NCBI RefSeq assembly: GCF_003369795.1
Contig: NZ_CP026730.1
Span: 186,001 to 250,000 of the forward strand
From: Streptomyces sp. CB09001
GTDB lineage: Bacteria; Actinomycetota; Actinomycetes; Streptomycetales; Streptomycetaceae
DNA: 64,000 nt
Direction of reading: 5' to 3'
Part shown: positions 41,236 through 52,991 of the stretch, piece by piece
How the letters are laid out: every line of letters starts with the position of its first letter
How positions within the stretch are numbered: the first letter of the stretch is position 1
Position numbers and translations under genes: made by a program
Notes under the pieces: generated by a model
Seen by the model: the letters and a program-made list of their open reading frames with translations, nothing else
Told to the model about the DNA's origin: nothing
The model's database searches: none

Positions 41236-42255
41236 GTGACCCCTGCACTCGCCACCACCCGCTTCTCCGTCCTCGACCGCTCCCGCATCCGGGCGGGCCG
41301 CAGTGCCGGGGAGGCACTGCGCGACACCGTGGAGCTGGCCCGGGAGGCGGAGCGGCTCGGCTACCACCGGTTCTGGGTGGCGGAGCACCACGGCGTGCCC
41401 GGGGTGGCGGGATCGGCGCCGACCGTCCTCGCGGCGGCCGTGGCCGGGGCCACGCGCCGCATCCGCGTCGGCACCGGGGGCGTGATGCTGCCCAACCACC
41501 GGCCGCTGGTGGTCGCCGAGCAGTTCGGCGTGCTGGAGTCGCTCTACCCCGACCGGATCGACATGGGACTCGGCCGCTCGGTGGGCTTCACCGACGGCGT
41601 CCGCAGGGCGCTGGGCCGGGAGAAGGACGACGCCGAGGACTTCGACGCGCAACTGGCCGAGCTGCTCGGCTGGTTCCGGGGCACCTCGCCCACGGGCGTG
41701 CACGCGCGCCCCGCGGAGGGACTGACCGTACCGCCGTTCGTGCTGGCCATGGGCGAGGGCGCGGCCGTCGCGGCTCGTGCGGGCCTGCCGATGGTCATCG
41801 GCGACCTGCGCGACCGGGACCGGATGCGCCGCGGCATCGACCGCTACCGCGCCGCGTTCCGCCCCTCCGAGTGGAGCCCGGAGCCGTACGTCGTCGTCTC
41901 CGGCACCGTCGCGGTGGCCGCCACGCCCGAGGCGGCCCGGCGGCTCCTGGTCCCGGAGGCGTGGTCCATGGCCGAGGCCCGCACGCGGGGCTCCTTCCCG
42001 CCGCTGCCGACGGCCGAGGAGGTCGAGGCCCGGACCATGACAGGCAAGGAGCGCGACCTGTACGAGGCCGGTCTCGCCGGCCACGTCACCGGCACCGAGG
42101 AGCAGGTCGCCGACGAGCTGGAGACGCTCGTGAAGGAGACCGGCGCGCAGGAGGTGCTGGTCACCACCAGCACGTACGACCGTGCCGCGCTGCTCGACTC
42201 CTACCGGCGGCTCGCCCGTGTCACCGGTACGGGACCTCTCGGCACCCCGGCGTAG
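41236..42255 (+). CDS. LLM-class flavin-dependent oxidoreductase
   Basis: The product is 339 aa with a TIM-barrel luciferase-like fold: [12 protein letters not shown] at the N-terminus, [72 protein letters not shown] in the conserved core, and [16 protein letters not shown] near the end. The [13 protein letters not shown] block marks the MsnO8-like subgroup. It uses FMNH2 (or F420) and oxygen or substrate hydrides; the substrate is unknown. No ribosome site is seen, consistent with a leaderless start at GTG 41236. Confidence 0.88.
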   Translation: MTPALATTRFSVLDRSRIRAGRSAGEALRDTVELAREAERLGYHRFWVAEHHGVPGVAGSAPTVLAAAVAGATRRIRVGTGGVMLPNHRPLVVAEQFGVLESLYPDRIDMGLGRSVGFTDGVRRALGREKDDAEDFDAQLAELLGWFRGTSPTGVHARPAEGLTVPPFVLAMGEGAAVAARAGLPMVIGDLRDRDRMRRGIDRYRAAFRPSEWSPEPYVVVSGTVAVAATPEAARRLLVPEAWSMAEARTRGSFPPLPTAEEVEARTMTGKERDLYEAGLAGHVTGTEEQVADELETLVKETGAQEVLVTTSTYDRAALLDSYRRLARVTGTGPLGTPA

Positions 42256-42258
42256 AAT
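42253..42258 (+). promoter_or_regulatory. -10-like hexamer upstream of the UvrA gene
   Basis: TAGAAT, a good principal-sigma -10, overlaps the stop codon of the LLM gene and lies 40 bp before the UvrA ATG. No convincing -35 accompanies it, and I see no SOS box. Confidence 0.35.
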
Positions 42259-42297
42259 CGCGGGGTTTGTCCCACCCACCGTACGGAGCTCCCCGCG

Positions 42298-44643
42298 ATG
42301 CACAGCCCCCATGACCCGTACGTCCGGGTGCGCGACGCCCGCGAGCACAACCTCAGGGGTGTGGACGTGGACGTCCCCCGGGACGTGCTGGCGGTGTTCA
42401 CGGGCGTCTCCGGATCGGGGAAGTCGTCGCTGGCCTTCGGGACGGTCTACGCGGAGGCGCAGCGGCGCTACTTCGAGTCGGTCGCGCCCTACGCCCGGCG
42501 GCTGATCCACCAGGTCGGCGCGCCCAAGGTCGGCGGGATCACCGGGCTGCCGCCCGCCGTGTCGCTCCAGCAGCGGCGGGCGACGCCGACGTCCCGCTCC
42601 TCGGTGGGGACGGTCACCAACCTCTCCAATTCCCTGCGGATGCTCTTCTCCCGCGCCGGCACATACCCGCCGGGCGCCGAGCGGCTGGACTCCGACGCGT
42701 TCTCGCCGAACACGGCGGCCGGGGCCTGCCCGGAGTGCCACGGCCTCGGCCGGGTGCACCGCACGACCGAGGAGCTGCTGGTCCCGGATCCGTCGCTGTC
42801 CGTCCGGGACGGGGCGATCGCCGCGTGGCCGGGCGCGTGGCAGGGCAAGAACCTGCGGGACGTCCTCGACGCGCTCGGGTACGACGTGGACCGGCCCTGG
42901 CGCGAGCTGCCCGCCGAAGCGCGGGAGTGGATCCTGTTCACCGACGAGCAGCCGGTGGTCACGGTCCACCCGGTGCGGGACGCGGGCCGCATCCAGCGGC
43001 CGTACCAGGGCACGTACATGAGCGCCCGGCGCTACGTGCTGAAGACGTTCGCGGACTCGAAGAGCGCCACGCTGCGGGCGAAGGCGGAGCGCTTCCTGAC
43101 CAGCGCGCCCTGCCCGGTGTGCGGCGGCGGCAGGCTGCGGGCCGAGTCCCTCGCGGTGACCGTCGGCGGCCGCAGCGTCGCAGAGCTGGCCGCGCTGCCG
43201 CTCGCCGAGCTGCCCGGCCTGCTGCCGGCCGAGGGCGAGACGGCCAGGGTCCTGACCGAGGACCTCACCTCCCGGATCGCGCCCGTCGTGGAGCTGGGGC
43301 TCGGCTATCTGAGCCTGGACCGGCCCACCCCCACCCTGTCGGCGGGCGAATTGCAGCGGCTGCGCCTCGCGACCCAGCTGCGCTCCGGGCTGTTCGGCGT
43401 CGTGTACGTCCTCGACGAGCCCTCGGCGGGTCTGCACCCGGCGGACACGGAGGCGCTCCTGACGGTCCTCGAACGGCTGAAGGCGGCCGGCAACTCGGTG
43501 TTCGTGGTGGAGCACCACCTCGGTGTGATGCGCGGCGCCGACTGGATCGTGGACGTCGGCCCGCTGGCCGGGGAGCACGGCGGGCGGGTGCTGTACAGCG
43601 GCCCGGTCGACGGGCTGGCCGGGGTCGCGGAGTCCGCCACCGCCCGTCACCTCTTCGACCGCTCCCCCGCGCCCGCCCGCGAGCCGCGCACCCCGCGCGG
43701 CACGGTGACGGTCGGACCGGTCACCCGGCACAACCTGCGCGAGGTCACCGCGCGGTTCCCGCTCGGGGTGCTGACCGCGGTGACCGGCGTGTCCGGCTCG
43801 GGGAAGTCGACGCTGGTCGGCGAGATCACGGAGGACCTGGCGGGGGTGGACCGGCTGGTCTCGGTCGACCAGCGGCCGATCGGCCGCACCCCGCGCTCCA
43901 ACCTGGCCACCTACACGGGCCTGTTCGACGTCGTGCGCAAGGTCTTCGCCGCCACCGACCGGGCGAGGGAGCGCGGGTACGGCGTGGGCCGGTTCTCCTT
44001 CAACGTGCCTGGCGGGCGCTGCGAGACCTGCCAGGGCGAGGGCTTCGTCAGCGTCGAGCTGCTGTTCCTGCCGAGCACGTACGCGCCGTGCCCGGACTGC
44101 GGCGGTGCTCGCTACAACCCGGAGACGCTCGAAGTGGTGTACCGGGGGCGGAGCATCGCCGAGGTGCTGGACCTCACGGTGGAGGGCGCGGCAGAGTTCT
44201 TCGCGGACACGCCGGCGGTGGAGCGCAGTCTGGCCGCGCTGCTGGACGTCGGTCTGGGCTATGTGCGGCTCGGCCAGCCCGCGACGGAGCTGTCCGGCGG
44301 GGAGGCGCAGCGCATCAAGCTGGCGAGCGAGCTGCAGCGGGGACGCCGTGGCCACACCCTGTACCTGCTCGACGAGCCGACGACCGGTCTGCACCCGGCC
44401 GACGTGGAGGTGCTGATGCGCCAGTTGCACCGTCTGGTGGACGCCGGGCACACCGTGGTCGTGGTCGAGCACGACATGAGCGTGGTGGCGGGGGCCGACC
44501 ACGTGCTCGACCTCGGGCCGGGCGGCGGCGACGCGGGCGGCCGGATCGTCGCCGCGGGGCCGCCCGTCGAGGTGGCGCGCGCCCGGGACAGCGCCACCGC
44601 GCCCTATCTGTCCCGGGCCCTGGACGGCGGGCAGCGCCGGTGA
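42298..44643 (+). CDS. Short UvrA-like ATPase (class II/III UvrA)
   Basis: The product is 781 aa, about 170 shorter than housekeeping UvrA. It has two ABC cassettes: Walker [16 protein letters not shown] (about residues 34-48) with signature [14 protein letters not shown] and [11 protein letters not shown], then [11 protein letters not shown] with [15 protein letters not shown] and [15 protein letters not shown]. Zinc modules are CPECHG, CPVCGG and [13 protein letters not shown]...CPDC. The shortening is in the first half, where the UvrB-binding and insertion domains normally lie. Such UvrA paralogues are linked to DNA-binding drug resistance rather than standard repair. It is not the main uvrA of the genome. 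Confidence 0.88.
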   Translation: MHSPHDPYVRVRDAREHNLRGVDVDVPRDVLAVFTGVSGSGKSSLAFGTVYAEAQRRYFESVAPYARRLIHQVGAPKVGGITGLPPAVSLQQRRATPTSRSSVGTVTNLSNSLRMLFSRAGTYPPGAERLDSDAFSPNTAAGACPECHGLGRVHRTTEELLVPDPSLSVRDGAIAAWPGAWQGKNLRDVLDALGYDVDRPWRELPAEAREWILFTDEQPVVTVHPVRDAGRIQRPYQGTYMSARRYVLKTFADSKSATLRAKAERFLTSAPCPVCGGGRLRAESLAVTVGGRSVAELAALPLAELPGLLPAEGETARVLTEDLTSRIAPVVELGLGYLSLDRPTPTLSAGELQRLRLATQLRSGLFGVVYVLDEPSAGLHPADTEALLTVLERLKAAGNSVFVVEHHLGVMRGADWIVDVGPLAGEHGGRVLYSGPVDGLAGVAESATARHLFDRSPAPAREPRTPRGTVTVGPVTRHNLREVTARFPLGVLTAVTGVSGSGKSTLVGEITEDLAGVDRLVSVDQRPIGRTPRSNLATYTGLFDVVRKVFAATDRARERGYGVGRFSFNVPGGRCETCQGEGFVSVELLFLPSTYAPCPDCGGARYNPETLEVVYRGRSIAEVLDLTVEGAAEFFADTPAVERSLAALLDVGLGYVRLGQPATELSGGEAQRIKLASELQRGRRGHTLYLLDEPTTGLHPADVEVLMRQLHRLVDAGHTVVVVEHDMSVVAGADHVLDLGPGGGDAGGRIVAAGPPVEVARARDSATAPYLSRALDGGQRR

Positions 44644-44688
44644 AGTCGGTTCACCGGCGCACGGTCCCGCGCTGACGGCGGGGGACGG

Positions 44689-45657
44689 TCACTCGCGGCC
44701 CCGCCGCTTGCCGCCCCGACCGGTCTCGTCCTCCGTGAGGGACTCGGTCTCGGCCTCGATGCGCTCCTTGCGGACCTGGCCGCGCACCGTCTCGTTCTCC
44801 GTGAGCTCCTCCGTGGTCATCCGGACCCGCTCCACCGGCACCGTCTCCGTCTCCACGACGGGGCGTTCCGCGTGCAGCGTGACCTCGTGCTCGGCCTCGC
44901 TGATCTCCGGCCCGGCCAGGGCCTCGTCACGGTTGGCGTCCGTGATGGGCTCGCGTACCACGCGCACTTCCTCGTGGGTCACCGGAACGGTCTGCTGGAC
45001 CTCTTCCGTGACCACGTACTTGCGCAGCCTGGCCCGGCCCGACTCGTGCCGTTCGACGCCGACGCGCATCTGCTCCTCGGAGCGGGTCATGGCCTCGTCG
45101 CCGCGCATGCCCTCGCGTTCCATGGCGCCCTTGCGGCCGGTCATGCCGCCGGCGGTCCCGGCCTTGCCGGTACCGGCCGTACCGCGCATGTCCTTCCCGC
45201 CGGCCCCGCCGGTCCGGCCGGCCATGCCCGCCGCACCCGCCGCTCCGGCGGCTCCCGCCGCTCCGGCCGCGCCCGCCGTGCCCGGTCCCGCGGCAGAGCG
45301 GCCGTCGTCGGTACGCTCAGCCTCGGACAGCACGCTGTCCCAGTTGATGCCGTAGTAGTCGTAGAGCCGGTGCTCCTCGGTCTCCGACAGATGGCCGCCC
45401 GCGTCGACGTCGACAGAGGGCGCGCCCTTGACCTGGTCCTTGCCGTAGGGAACCTCGAGGTGGTCCTGCACCAGTGCGGCGTCCCGGATGGGCACGAAGG
45501 ACTCGGTGGAGCCGAACATGCCCGTCTTGACGCTCACCCACTCGGGGCGCCCGGTCATGTCGTCGAAGAAGACATGCTTCGCGTCGCCGATCTTGTTGCC
45601 GTCACCGTCGTAGACCGGTTGGTCCAGGACGTTGGCGATCTCTTCACGGGTGATCAT
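44689..45657 (-). CDS. PRC-barrel and DUF2382 stress protein with collagen-like linker
   Basis: The product is 322 aa. Residues 1-95 form a PRC barrel (VLDQPVYDGDGNKIGDAKHVFFDDMTGRPEWVSVKTG). A low-complexity Ala/Gly linker with GAA-type tripeptides runs from about 120 to 180. DUF2382 then follows (LRKYVVTEEVQQTVPVTHEEVRVVREPI, EHEVTLHAERPVVETETVPVERVRM). The combination is found in actinobacterial and cyanobacterial stress proteins of unknown mechanism. AAGGAGGG precedes the ATG at ideal spacing. Confidence 0.9.
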   Translation of the reverse strand: MITREEIANVLDQPVYDGDGNKIGDAKHVFFDDMTGRPEWVSVKTGMFGSTESFVPIRDAALVQDHLEVPYGKDQVKGAPSVDVDAGGHLSETEEHRLYDYYGINWDSVLSEAERTDDGRSAAGPGTAGAAGAAGAAGAAGAAGMAGRTGGAGGKDMRGTAGTGKAGTAGGMTGRKGAMEREGMRGDEAMTRSEEQMRVGVERHESGRARLRKYVVTEEVQQTVPVTHEEVRVVREPITDANRDEALAGPEISEAEHEVTLHAERPVVETETVPVERVRMTTEELTENETVRGQVRKERIEAETESLTEDETGRGGKRRGRE

Positions 45658-45729
45658 CTGCCATCACCCTCCTTTCGAGTGCCTGCCTTCCGGTTGTCCG
45701 CATCCGGCGGTATGGAAACGGAACAAACC

Positions 45730-46557
45730 TCACAAAGCACACATACTTTTCGAAGGTGCTTTCCCCTGGTCACCGTGGACCGCGTACTCGGCGGCCCGGG
45801 CCAGGGCACGGCGGTCACGGTGGCGGCCAGGCGGTACGACCGGCCGCACCTCCACCTCGGCGGTCAGGCCGCGCGCCGACGCCACCCGCCACAGGGAGGC
45901 GAGCAGCGTGTCCACGCCGACGAACGCGGGCGTCGTGCTCACCGCCCGCTCCCCCGTCCGGTAGTGGATCCGGACCGGCTGGACCGGCACCCCTGCGTCC
46001 AGGGCGGCCTGGAACACCGCCCGGCGGAAGGGGCCGTGGGCCCGCCCGCACCACGTGCTGCCCTCGGGGAAGACGGCCACCGCGGCGCCCGCGCGCAGGG
46101 CCCGCGCGATCGCGTCGACCGTGCCCGGCAGGGCCCGCGGCCGGTCCCGTTCGATGAACAGCACCCCGGCGCGCGCCGTCGGTGCGCCCGCCACCGGCCA
46201 GCGCCGGATCTCGCTCTTGGCCAGCATCCTCGCGGGGCGTACGGCGGCCAGCAGCGGGATGTCGAGCCAGGAGACGTGGTTGGCGACGAGGAGCAGCCCG
46301 CCGCCGGGGACGGCGGCCCCCGTGACGCGGACCCGGACCCCGGCGGCCCGCACGACCCACCGGCACCAGCGCCGTACCAGGGCCGCGGGCAGCCTGCGCC
46401 GCAGCCCGGCGGGGGCCAGCACGACGGCGATCCCGGCGAGGAGCAGCACGGCGACCGCGGTGAGGCGCAGCACGGCGTGCGGTACGGCCGCCGCGGCCCG
46501 GGACCGTTCCACGCACGCGGCGGGGGTGCAGGGCGCGACGGGCAGCCAGCCGCTCAT
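45730..46557 (-). CDS. PlsC-type 1-acylglycerol-3-phosphate acyltransferase-like protein
   Basis: The product is 275 aa. An N-terminal membrane helix (LRLTAVAVLLLAGIAVVLA) is followed by the acyltransferase motifs NHVSWLDIPLL (HX4D, about residues 92-102), GVLFIERDRP and VFPEGSTWCG. It transfers an acyl chain to a hydroxyl on a lysolipid. Its ATG shares one base with the stop of the upstream GNAT gene. That pairing resembles OlsB-OlsA of ornithine-lipid synthesis, with this as the OlsA-like second acyltransferase. Confidence 0.87.
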   Translation of the reverse strand: MSGWLPVAPCTPAACVERSRAAAAVPHAVLRLTAVAVLLLAGIAVVLAPAGLRRRLPAALVRRWCRWVVRAAGVRVRVTGAAVPGGGLLLVANHVSWLDIPLLAAVRPARMLAKSEIRRWPVAGAPTARAGVLFIERDRPRALPGTVDAIARALRAGAAVAVFPEGSTWCGRAHGPFRRAVFQAALDAGVPVQPVRIHYRTGERAVSTTPAFVGVDTLLASLWRVASARGLTAEVEVRPVVPPGRHRDRRALARAAEYAVHGDQGKAPSKSMCAL

Positions 46558-47327
46558 CAGGCCGGGGCCAGCGAGAGGAAGTGCCGCAGGTAGCGCGGGT
46601 CGACCCGGTTCATCGGCAGCAGCACGTACAGGTCCGCGACGCCGAAGTCCACGTCGTGCGCGGGCTCCCCGCAGACCCAGGCGCCGAGCCGGAGGTAGCC
46701 GCGCAGCAGCGCCGGCAGCTCGGTGCGGGCGGCGGGCGCGGCCGGGCGCGGGACCCACGGCAGCAGCGGCCGTACCCGGTACTCCTCGGGCGCCAGGTGC
46801 TTGGTCCGCACCCGGTCCCAGGCTCCCGCGGCGAGGGCCCCGCCGTCGGCGAGCGGGAGCGAGCAGCAACCCGCCAGCCACGCGTGGCCGCGGTCGGTCA
46901 TGTAGCGGGCTATGCCGGCCCAGACGAGTCCGATGACGGCGCCGTCGCGGTGGTCGGGGTGCACACAGGACCGGCCGACCTCGACCAGGGAGGGCCGGAT
47001 CGCGTCCAGGGAGGCGAGGTCGAACTCGCTCTCCGCGTACAGCCGTCCGGCGACCGCCGCGCGCTCCGGCGGCAGCAGCCGGTAGGTGCCGACGACCTGC
47101 CCGGTCGTCTCCTCGCGCACGAGCAGGTGGTCGCAGTAGGCGTCGAAGGGGTCGACGTCGTACCCGGGCTGCGGGCTCGCCAGCAGCGCGCCCATCTCCC
47201 CGGCGAACACGTCGTGCCGCAGCCGCTGGGCGGCCCGCACGTCGTCCTCGTCGCGGGCGAGGGCGACGGTGTAGCGACGGGGAGCGGCGGGCTTCGGGGG
47301 ACGGTCAGCGGTCAGTACGCCGGTCAT
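46557..47327 (-). CDS. GNAT-type N-acyltransferase (OlsB-like)
   Basis: The product is 256 aa. It matches the acyl-ACP-dependent GNAT group: YTVALARDEDDVRAAQRLRHDVFAGEMGA near residues 19-47, DHLLVREETTGQVVGTYRLL, and VEVGRSCVHPDHRDGAVIGLVWAGIARYM. OlsB attaches a 3-hydroxy fatty acid to the alpha-amino group of ornithine, giving lyso-ornithine lipid that OlsA then acylates. Both genes overlap by one base here. The specific amino-acid substrate is inferred from the pair. Confidence 0.82.
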   Translation of the reverse strand: MTGVLTADRPPKPAAPRRYTVALARDEDDVRAAQRLRHDVFAGEMGALLASPQPGYDVDPFDAYCDHLLVREETTGQVVGTYRLLPPERAAVAGRLYAESEFDLASLDAIRPSLVEVGRSCVHPDHRDGAVIGLVWAGIARYMTDRGHAWLAGCCSLPLADGGALAAGAWDRVRTKHLAPEEYRVRPLLPWVPRPAAPAARTELPALLRGYLRLGAWVCGEPAHDVDFGVADLYVLLPMNRVDPRYLRHFLSLAPA

Positions 47328-47492
47328 GGGTGCTCTCCTGGTCGTGAGAACGGTGGTCGTGGGGACGGCTCCGCCCCAGTTCTTCCGACGCCGGCTGTAC
47401 TGCACATGACGACTGCCGGGAGCGCGGATGTGCGCTTCCTGAATGCCGGGCTCCCGCTCCCGCTTCCCGGACGCCGGGGGCGACCGAGCGAA

Positions 47493-47526
47493 ACGGGGCC
47501 GGGAGGAGCACCTCTCCCGGCCCCGT
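47493..47526 (-). terminator. Terminator of the sdhCAB operon
   Basis: A perfect 13-bp stem, ACGGGGCCGGGAG (47493-47505) and its complement at 47514-47526, with an 8-nt loop lies 32 bp beyond the sdhB stop on the minus strand. Confidence 0.75.
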
Positions 47527-47557
47527 CCGTCCGCACCTGTCGGCGAACGTCGTGGGG

Positions 47558-48303
47558 CTACTTCCTGGCCACCTTGCGCGTGGCCCGCAGCCACTCCTTG
47601 TTCATGCTGGTGATGGACACCAGGGGAATGCCCTTCGGGCACGCCGTCGCGCACTCGCCGGTGAGCGTGCAGCCGCCGAAGCCCTCGTCGTCCATCTGCG
47701 CCACCATGTCGAGCACCCGCGTCTCCCGCTCGGGCGCGCCCTGCGGCAGGACGCCCAGGTGGTTCACCTTCGCGGAAGTGAACAGCATCGCCGCCCCGTT
47801 GGGGCAGGCCGCCACGCACGCGCCGCAGCCGATGCACTCCGCGTGCTCGAAGGCGAGGTCGGCGTCCGGCTTCGGCACCGGCGTCGCGTGCGCCTCCGGC
47901 GCGGCACCGGTGGGCGCGGTGATGTAGCCGCCGGCCTGGATGATCCGGTCGAAGGCCGAGCGGTCGACGACGAGGTCCTTGACGACCGGGAATGCGGAGG
48001 CCCGCCAGGGCTCGATGTCGATGGTGTCGCCGTCCTTGAAGGACCGCATGTGCAGTTGGCAGGTGGTGGTGCGCTCGGGGCCGTGGGCGTCGCCGTTGAT
48101 GACCAGCGAGCAGGCGCCGCAGATGCCCTCGCGGCAGTCGTGGTCGAAGGCGACCGGGTCCTCGCCCTTGAGGATGAGTTCCTCGTTGAGGGTGTCGAGC
48201 ATCTCCAGGAAGGACATGTCGCTGGAGATTCCGTCCACCTCGTACGTGGACATGACGCCGTCGGCGTCGGCGTTCTTCTGGCGCCAGACGCGCAGGGTGA
48301 GCT

Positions 48304-48307
<4 letters not shown>
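47558..48307 (-). CDS. sdhB: Succinate dehydrogenase/fumarate reductase iron-sulfur subunit
   Basis: The product is 249 aa. The [2Fe-2S] cysteines lie in [15 protein letters not shown], with a fourth cysteine in TTTC. The two C-terminal cluster motifs are [17 protein letters not shown] and [16 protein letters not shown]. It carries electrons from the flavin subunit to quinone in the membrane. The ATG at 48307 overlaps the sdhA stop by four bases. It belongs to the 'C-A-B' type of complex II typical of a second SDH in actinomycetes. Confidence 0.93.
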
Positions 48308-50253
<1,946 letters not shown>

Positions 50254-50254
50254 G

Positions 50255-50962
50255 TCAGCTCACCACTCCGGTCATGACGCCCACGGGTACGGCGATGAAA
50301 CCGATCGTGAGCAGCAGCGCGAGGACGTTCGCGGTCGTCTTCAGGGCACGGTCGCGGGTACGGCTGCCGGCGCCGAGGGTCTGGGCGGCGCTCCAGAAGC
50401 CGTGCTGGATGTGCAGGCCGAGGGCGAGCATCGCGACGATGTAGATGACGTTGCCGTACCAGGTGGAGAAGGTGTCCACGACGTTCTGGTAGGGCTTGCC
50501 CGTCTCGAAGCCGCCGGAGTGCACGGTGCCGGTGGTCAGGTCGAGGAGGTGCCAGACGATGAACAGGCCGAGGATGATCCCGCCCCAGCGCATGGTGCGC
50601 GTCGCGTAGCTGGAGCGCGGCTTCTTGTGCACGTACTTGCTGGGCCGCGCCTTGATGTCGCGGCGGCTGAGCTGGTACGCGGAGACGGCGTGGGCGACGA
50701 CGGCGACCACCAGCACGACGCGGATCAGCCAGAGCGTCCACTCGTAGTGCATGAACGGCTCGCCGACCGTGCGCAGCCAGTGGGCGTAGTGGTTGAACTC
50801 CTCGACCCCGAAGTAGATCTTCAGGTTCCCGATCATGTGGGCGACCAGGTAGAGCAGCATGACGAGACCGCTGACCGCCATCACTGTCTTCTTGCCGACG
50901 GTCGAGTCCCACACGGTGCGCGCCAGGGACGGCCGTCGGTCCGTCCGCGTTGCCAGAGCCAT
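50255..50962 (-). CDS. sdhC: Succinate dehydrogenase cytochrome b subunit
   Basis: The product is 235 aa with five membrane helices and several helix histidines ([51 protein letters not shown]) suited to bind two b hemes. It anchors the SdhAB pair and is the only anchor gene, as in the single-subunit (type B-like) complexes. First gene of the operon. The 95-bp space to the divergent LysR gene contains candidate operator repeats. Confidence 0.9.
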   Translation of the reverse strand: MALATRTDRRPSLARTVWDSTVGKKTVMAVSGLVMLLYLVAHMIGNLKIYFGVEEFNHYAHWLRTVGEPFMHYEWTLWLIRVVLVVAVVAHAVSAYQLSRRDIKARPSKYVHKKPRSSYATRTMRWGGIILGLFIVWHLLDLTTGTVHSGGFETGKPYQNVVDTFSTWYGNVIYIVAMLALGLHIQHGFWSAAQTLGAGSRTRDRALKTTANVLALLLTIGFIAVPVGVMTGVVS

Positions 50963-51004
50963 GTCACAGGACGTTACGGGCCCCGCACCTCATCGGTCCA
51001 AGAC

Positions 51005-51037
51005 ATGGAATGCCTGGTTTCCATAGGGCTTGGCTAT
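51005..51037. promoter_or_regulatory. LysR-type boxes between sdhC and the LysR gene
   Basis: ATGGAA-N8-TTCCAT (51005-51024) and ATAG-N7-CTAT (51023-51037) are adjacent inverted repeats. The second has the ATA...TAT, T-N11-A shape of a classical LysR recognition site. They end 20 bp before the LysR start and lie 42-75 bp upstream of sdhC. Confidence 0.6.
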
Positions 51038-51057
51038 CGACGTCGTATGCTCGCGGT

Positions 51058-51942
51058 ATGCAGTTGCAACAGCTCCAGTACTTCGTGGCGGTCGCCGAGA
51101 CCCGGCACTTCACCCGGGCCGCCGAGGTGGTCCACGTGGCGCAGCCCTCGCTGTCGCAGCAGATCAAGGCACTGGAGCGGGAGCTGGGCGCCGACCTGTT
51201 CCTGCGGGCGCGGGGGAACATCACCCTCACCGACGCCGGGGAGGCGCTGCTGCCGCTGGCCCGGCGCATCCTGGCCGACGCGGACACCGCCCGGCACGAG
51301 GTGCTGGAGCTGGCGCAGCTGCGCCGGGGCCGGATCAGGCTGGGCGCCACCCCGAGCCTGTGCACCGGCCTGCTCCCGGACGTGCTGCGCGCCTTCCACG
51401 ACCGCTACCCCGGCATCCAGCTGCTGATCGAGGAGGGCGGCTCGCACGACCTGGTGCGGGAGCTGGCGCGCGGCGCGCTGGACCTCGCCCTGGTCGTACT
51501 GCCGCTGCCCACCGCCTCACCGGCACTGACCACGGTGGAGCTGCTGCGGGAGGACCTGGTGGTGGTGTCCTCCCCGGAGTCGCCCCCGCCGGGCGGCGGG
51601 CGCCGTGCCGTGCGCATCACCGACCTGGAGGGCGAGCGTCTGGTGATGTTCCGGCACGGCTACGACCTGCGGGAGCTGACCGTGGCCGCGTGCCGCTCGG
51701 CCGGGTTCGAACCGGACTTCGCCGTGGAGGGCGGGGAGATGGACGCGGTGCTGGGCTTCGTGCGGGCCGGGCTCGGCATGGCGGTCGTCCCGCGGATGGT
51801 GGCCGCCCGCTCCGGTCGCGGGCTGCGGGTGACCCCGCTGGCCCGGCCGGGCCTGTACCGGACGATCGCCCTGGCCCACCGCAGCGACGTGGCTCCGCCG
51901 CGGGCGGCGCGGGAGCTGCAGCGGATGCTCCTGGAGCGGTGA
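51058..51942 (+). CDS. LysR-family regulator divergent from sdhCAB
   Basis: The product is 294 aa. The helix-turn-helix is LQQLQYFVAVAETRHFTRAAEVVHVAQPSLSQQIKALERELGADLFLR (residues 3-50). The effector domain begins near 90 (RIRLGATPSLCTGLLPDVLRAFHDRYPGIQL). It resembles the CynR/OxyR-like branch. Divergent placement and the shared boxes suggest it controls itself and possibly the sdh operon; no effector is evident. Confidence 0.9.
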   Translation: MQLQQLQYFVAVAETRHFTRAAEVVHVAQPSLSQQIKALERELGADLFLRARGNITLTDAGEALLPLARRILADADTARHEVLELAQLRRGRIRLGATPSLCTGLLPDVLRAFHDRYPGIQLLIEEGGSHDLVRELARGALDLALVVLPLPTASPALTTVELLREDLVVVSSPESPPPGGGRRAVRITDLEGERLVMFRHGYDLRELTVAACRSAGFEPDFAVEGGEMDAVLGFVRAGLGMAVVPRMVAARSGRGLRVTPLARPGLYRTIALAHRSDVAPPRAARELQRMLLER

Positions 51943-51955
51943 CGGACCCGGCCCG

Positions 51956-52861
51956 TCAGGCGAGCGTGGCCGGCCTGAGGACCTCCTCGCACCAGCGGCG
52001 GAAGCTCGTGGGCGCGGTGTCCGGGGTGCTGGGCTCGACCGCGCCGTAGAAGCCCTGGGCGTCCATCGCCGAGGCCATGTCGGCCAGCCCCTGGGCCCCG
52101 CTCTCACTGGCCCCGAACCGCAGGGCGGACGCCCTGTACGCCTCCGGGGTGGTCTCCCGTACCCGTACCGGGCGGCCCAGCACGTCGGACAGCACCTTGG
52201 CCATGCCCTCCGGGGTGAGGTCGTCGGGGCCGACGAGCGGGACGTCGGCGCGGCCGGTCCAGGAGTCGTCGAGGAGCAGACGGGCGGCCGTGGCGGCGAT
52301 GTCGGCGGTGGCGCAGGTCCGCAGGACGCGGTCGGCGGCGTACGCCATGCGGAACTCGCCCGTGTCGCGCAGGGCGGCCGCCTGCCCGAGCAGGTTCTCC
52401 ATCAGGAAGGGTGGGCACAGCGCCCGGTAGTGCACACCGGTGGCCGCGATCCGGTCGTCCATGGCGAGCGAGGCGGAGACCGGTCCGGCGTCCTTCGCCA
52501 CGCCGCGGCCCAGGCTGGAGACGGCGACGACCCGTGCCACGCCCTGCCGGGCGACCACCTCGCACAGCGGCAGTGTGAAGTCGCGGAAGTGGCCCTCGAC
52601 GCTGTCGGCGCCGGGCGCGGGCGGCACCAGCCAGAACACCTGGTCGGCGCCCTCGCAGGCCGCGCCGAGGATCTCGGGGTCGGCGTGCGAGCCCTGGAAC
52701 ACCCGGGCCCGCTCCCGGGCCCGTGCGGTGAGCCGGGCGGGGTCGCGGGCGACGACGCGCAGGGCGGTCCCGTCGTTCCGGGCGGCGAGGCCGTCCAGGA
52801 CGTTGTCGAGGACCTGTCGGCCGATTCCGCCGGTCGGGGTGGTGATGACGATCACGAGCAC
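51956..52861 (-). CDS. NmrA-like NAD(P)H-binding protein
   Basis: The product is 301 aa. The Rossmann motif is VITTPTGGIGRQVLDNVL (about residues 5-22), with VVAVSSLGRG and SLAMDDRIAATGVHYRALCPPFLMENLL later. Such atypical short-chain reductases act as quinone reductases or redox sensors. The start is GTG 52861 or the next GTG six bases on. It is divergent from the LysR gene at 53035, a common regulator/enzyme arrangement. Confidence 0.86.
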   Translation of the reverse strand: MLVIVITTPTGGIGRQVLDNVLDGLAARNDGTALRVVARDPARLTARARERARVFQGSHADPEILGAACEGADQVFWLVPPAPGADSVEGHFRDFTLPLCEVVARQGVARVVAVSSLGRGVAKDAGPVSASLAMDDRIAATGVHYRALCPPFLMENLLGQAAALRDTGEFRMAYAADRVLRTCATADIAATAARLLLDDSWTGRADVPLVGPDDLTPEGMAKVLSDVLGRPVRVRETTPEAYRASALRFGASESGAQGLADMASAMDAQGFYGAVEPSTPDTAPTSFRRWCEEVLRPATLA

Positions 52862-52991
52862 AACTCCGGTTCGGGGAGGGGGAAGAGGGTCGGTGCGGCC
52901 GGGGCGGCAAGGCGGTCTCCTTCGCTCTCCGGCGCTCTCCCATCCTGTTCGCCGGGCGCCTGGAACTGAAGGATCGACCGGATCCCGCTTG

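Noticed and set aside
41173..44502. A very long open frame on the minus strand opposite the LLM and UvrA genes
   Set aside because: It mirrors the third-position GC bias of two clear plus-strand genes, has no recognisable domain, and lacks a ribosome site.
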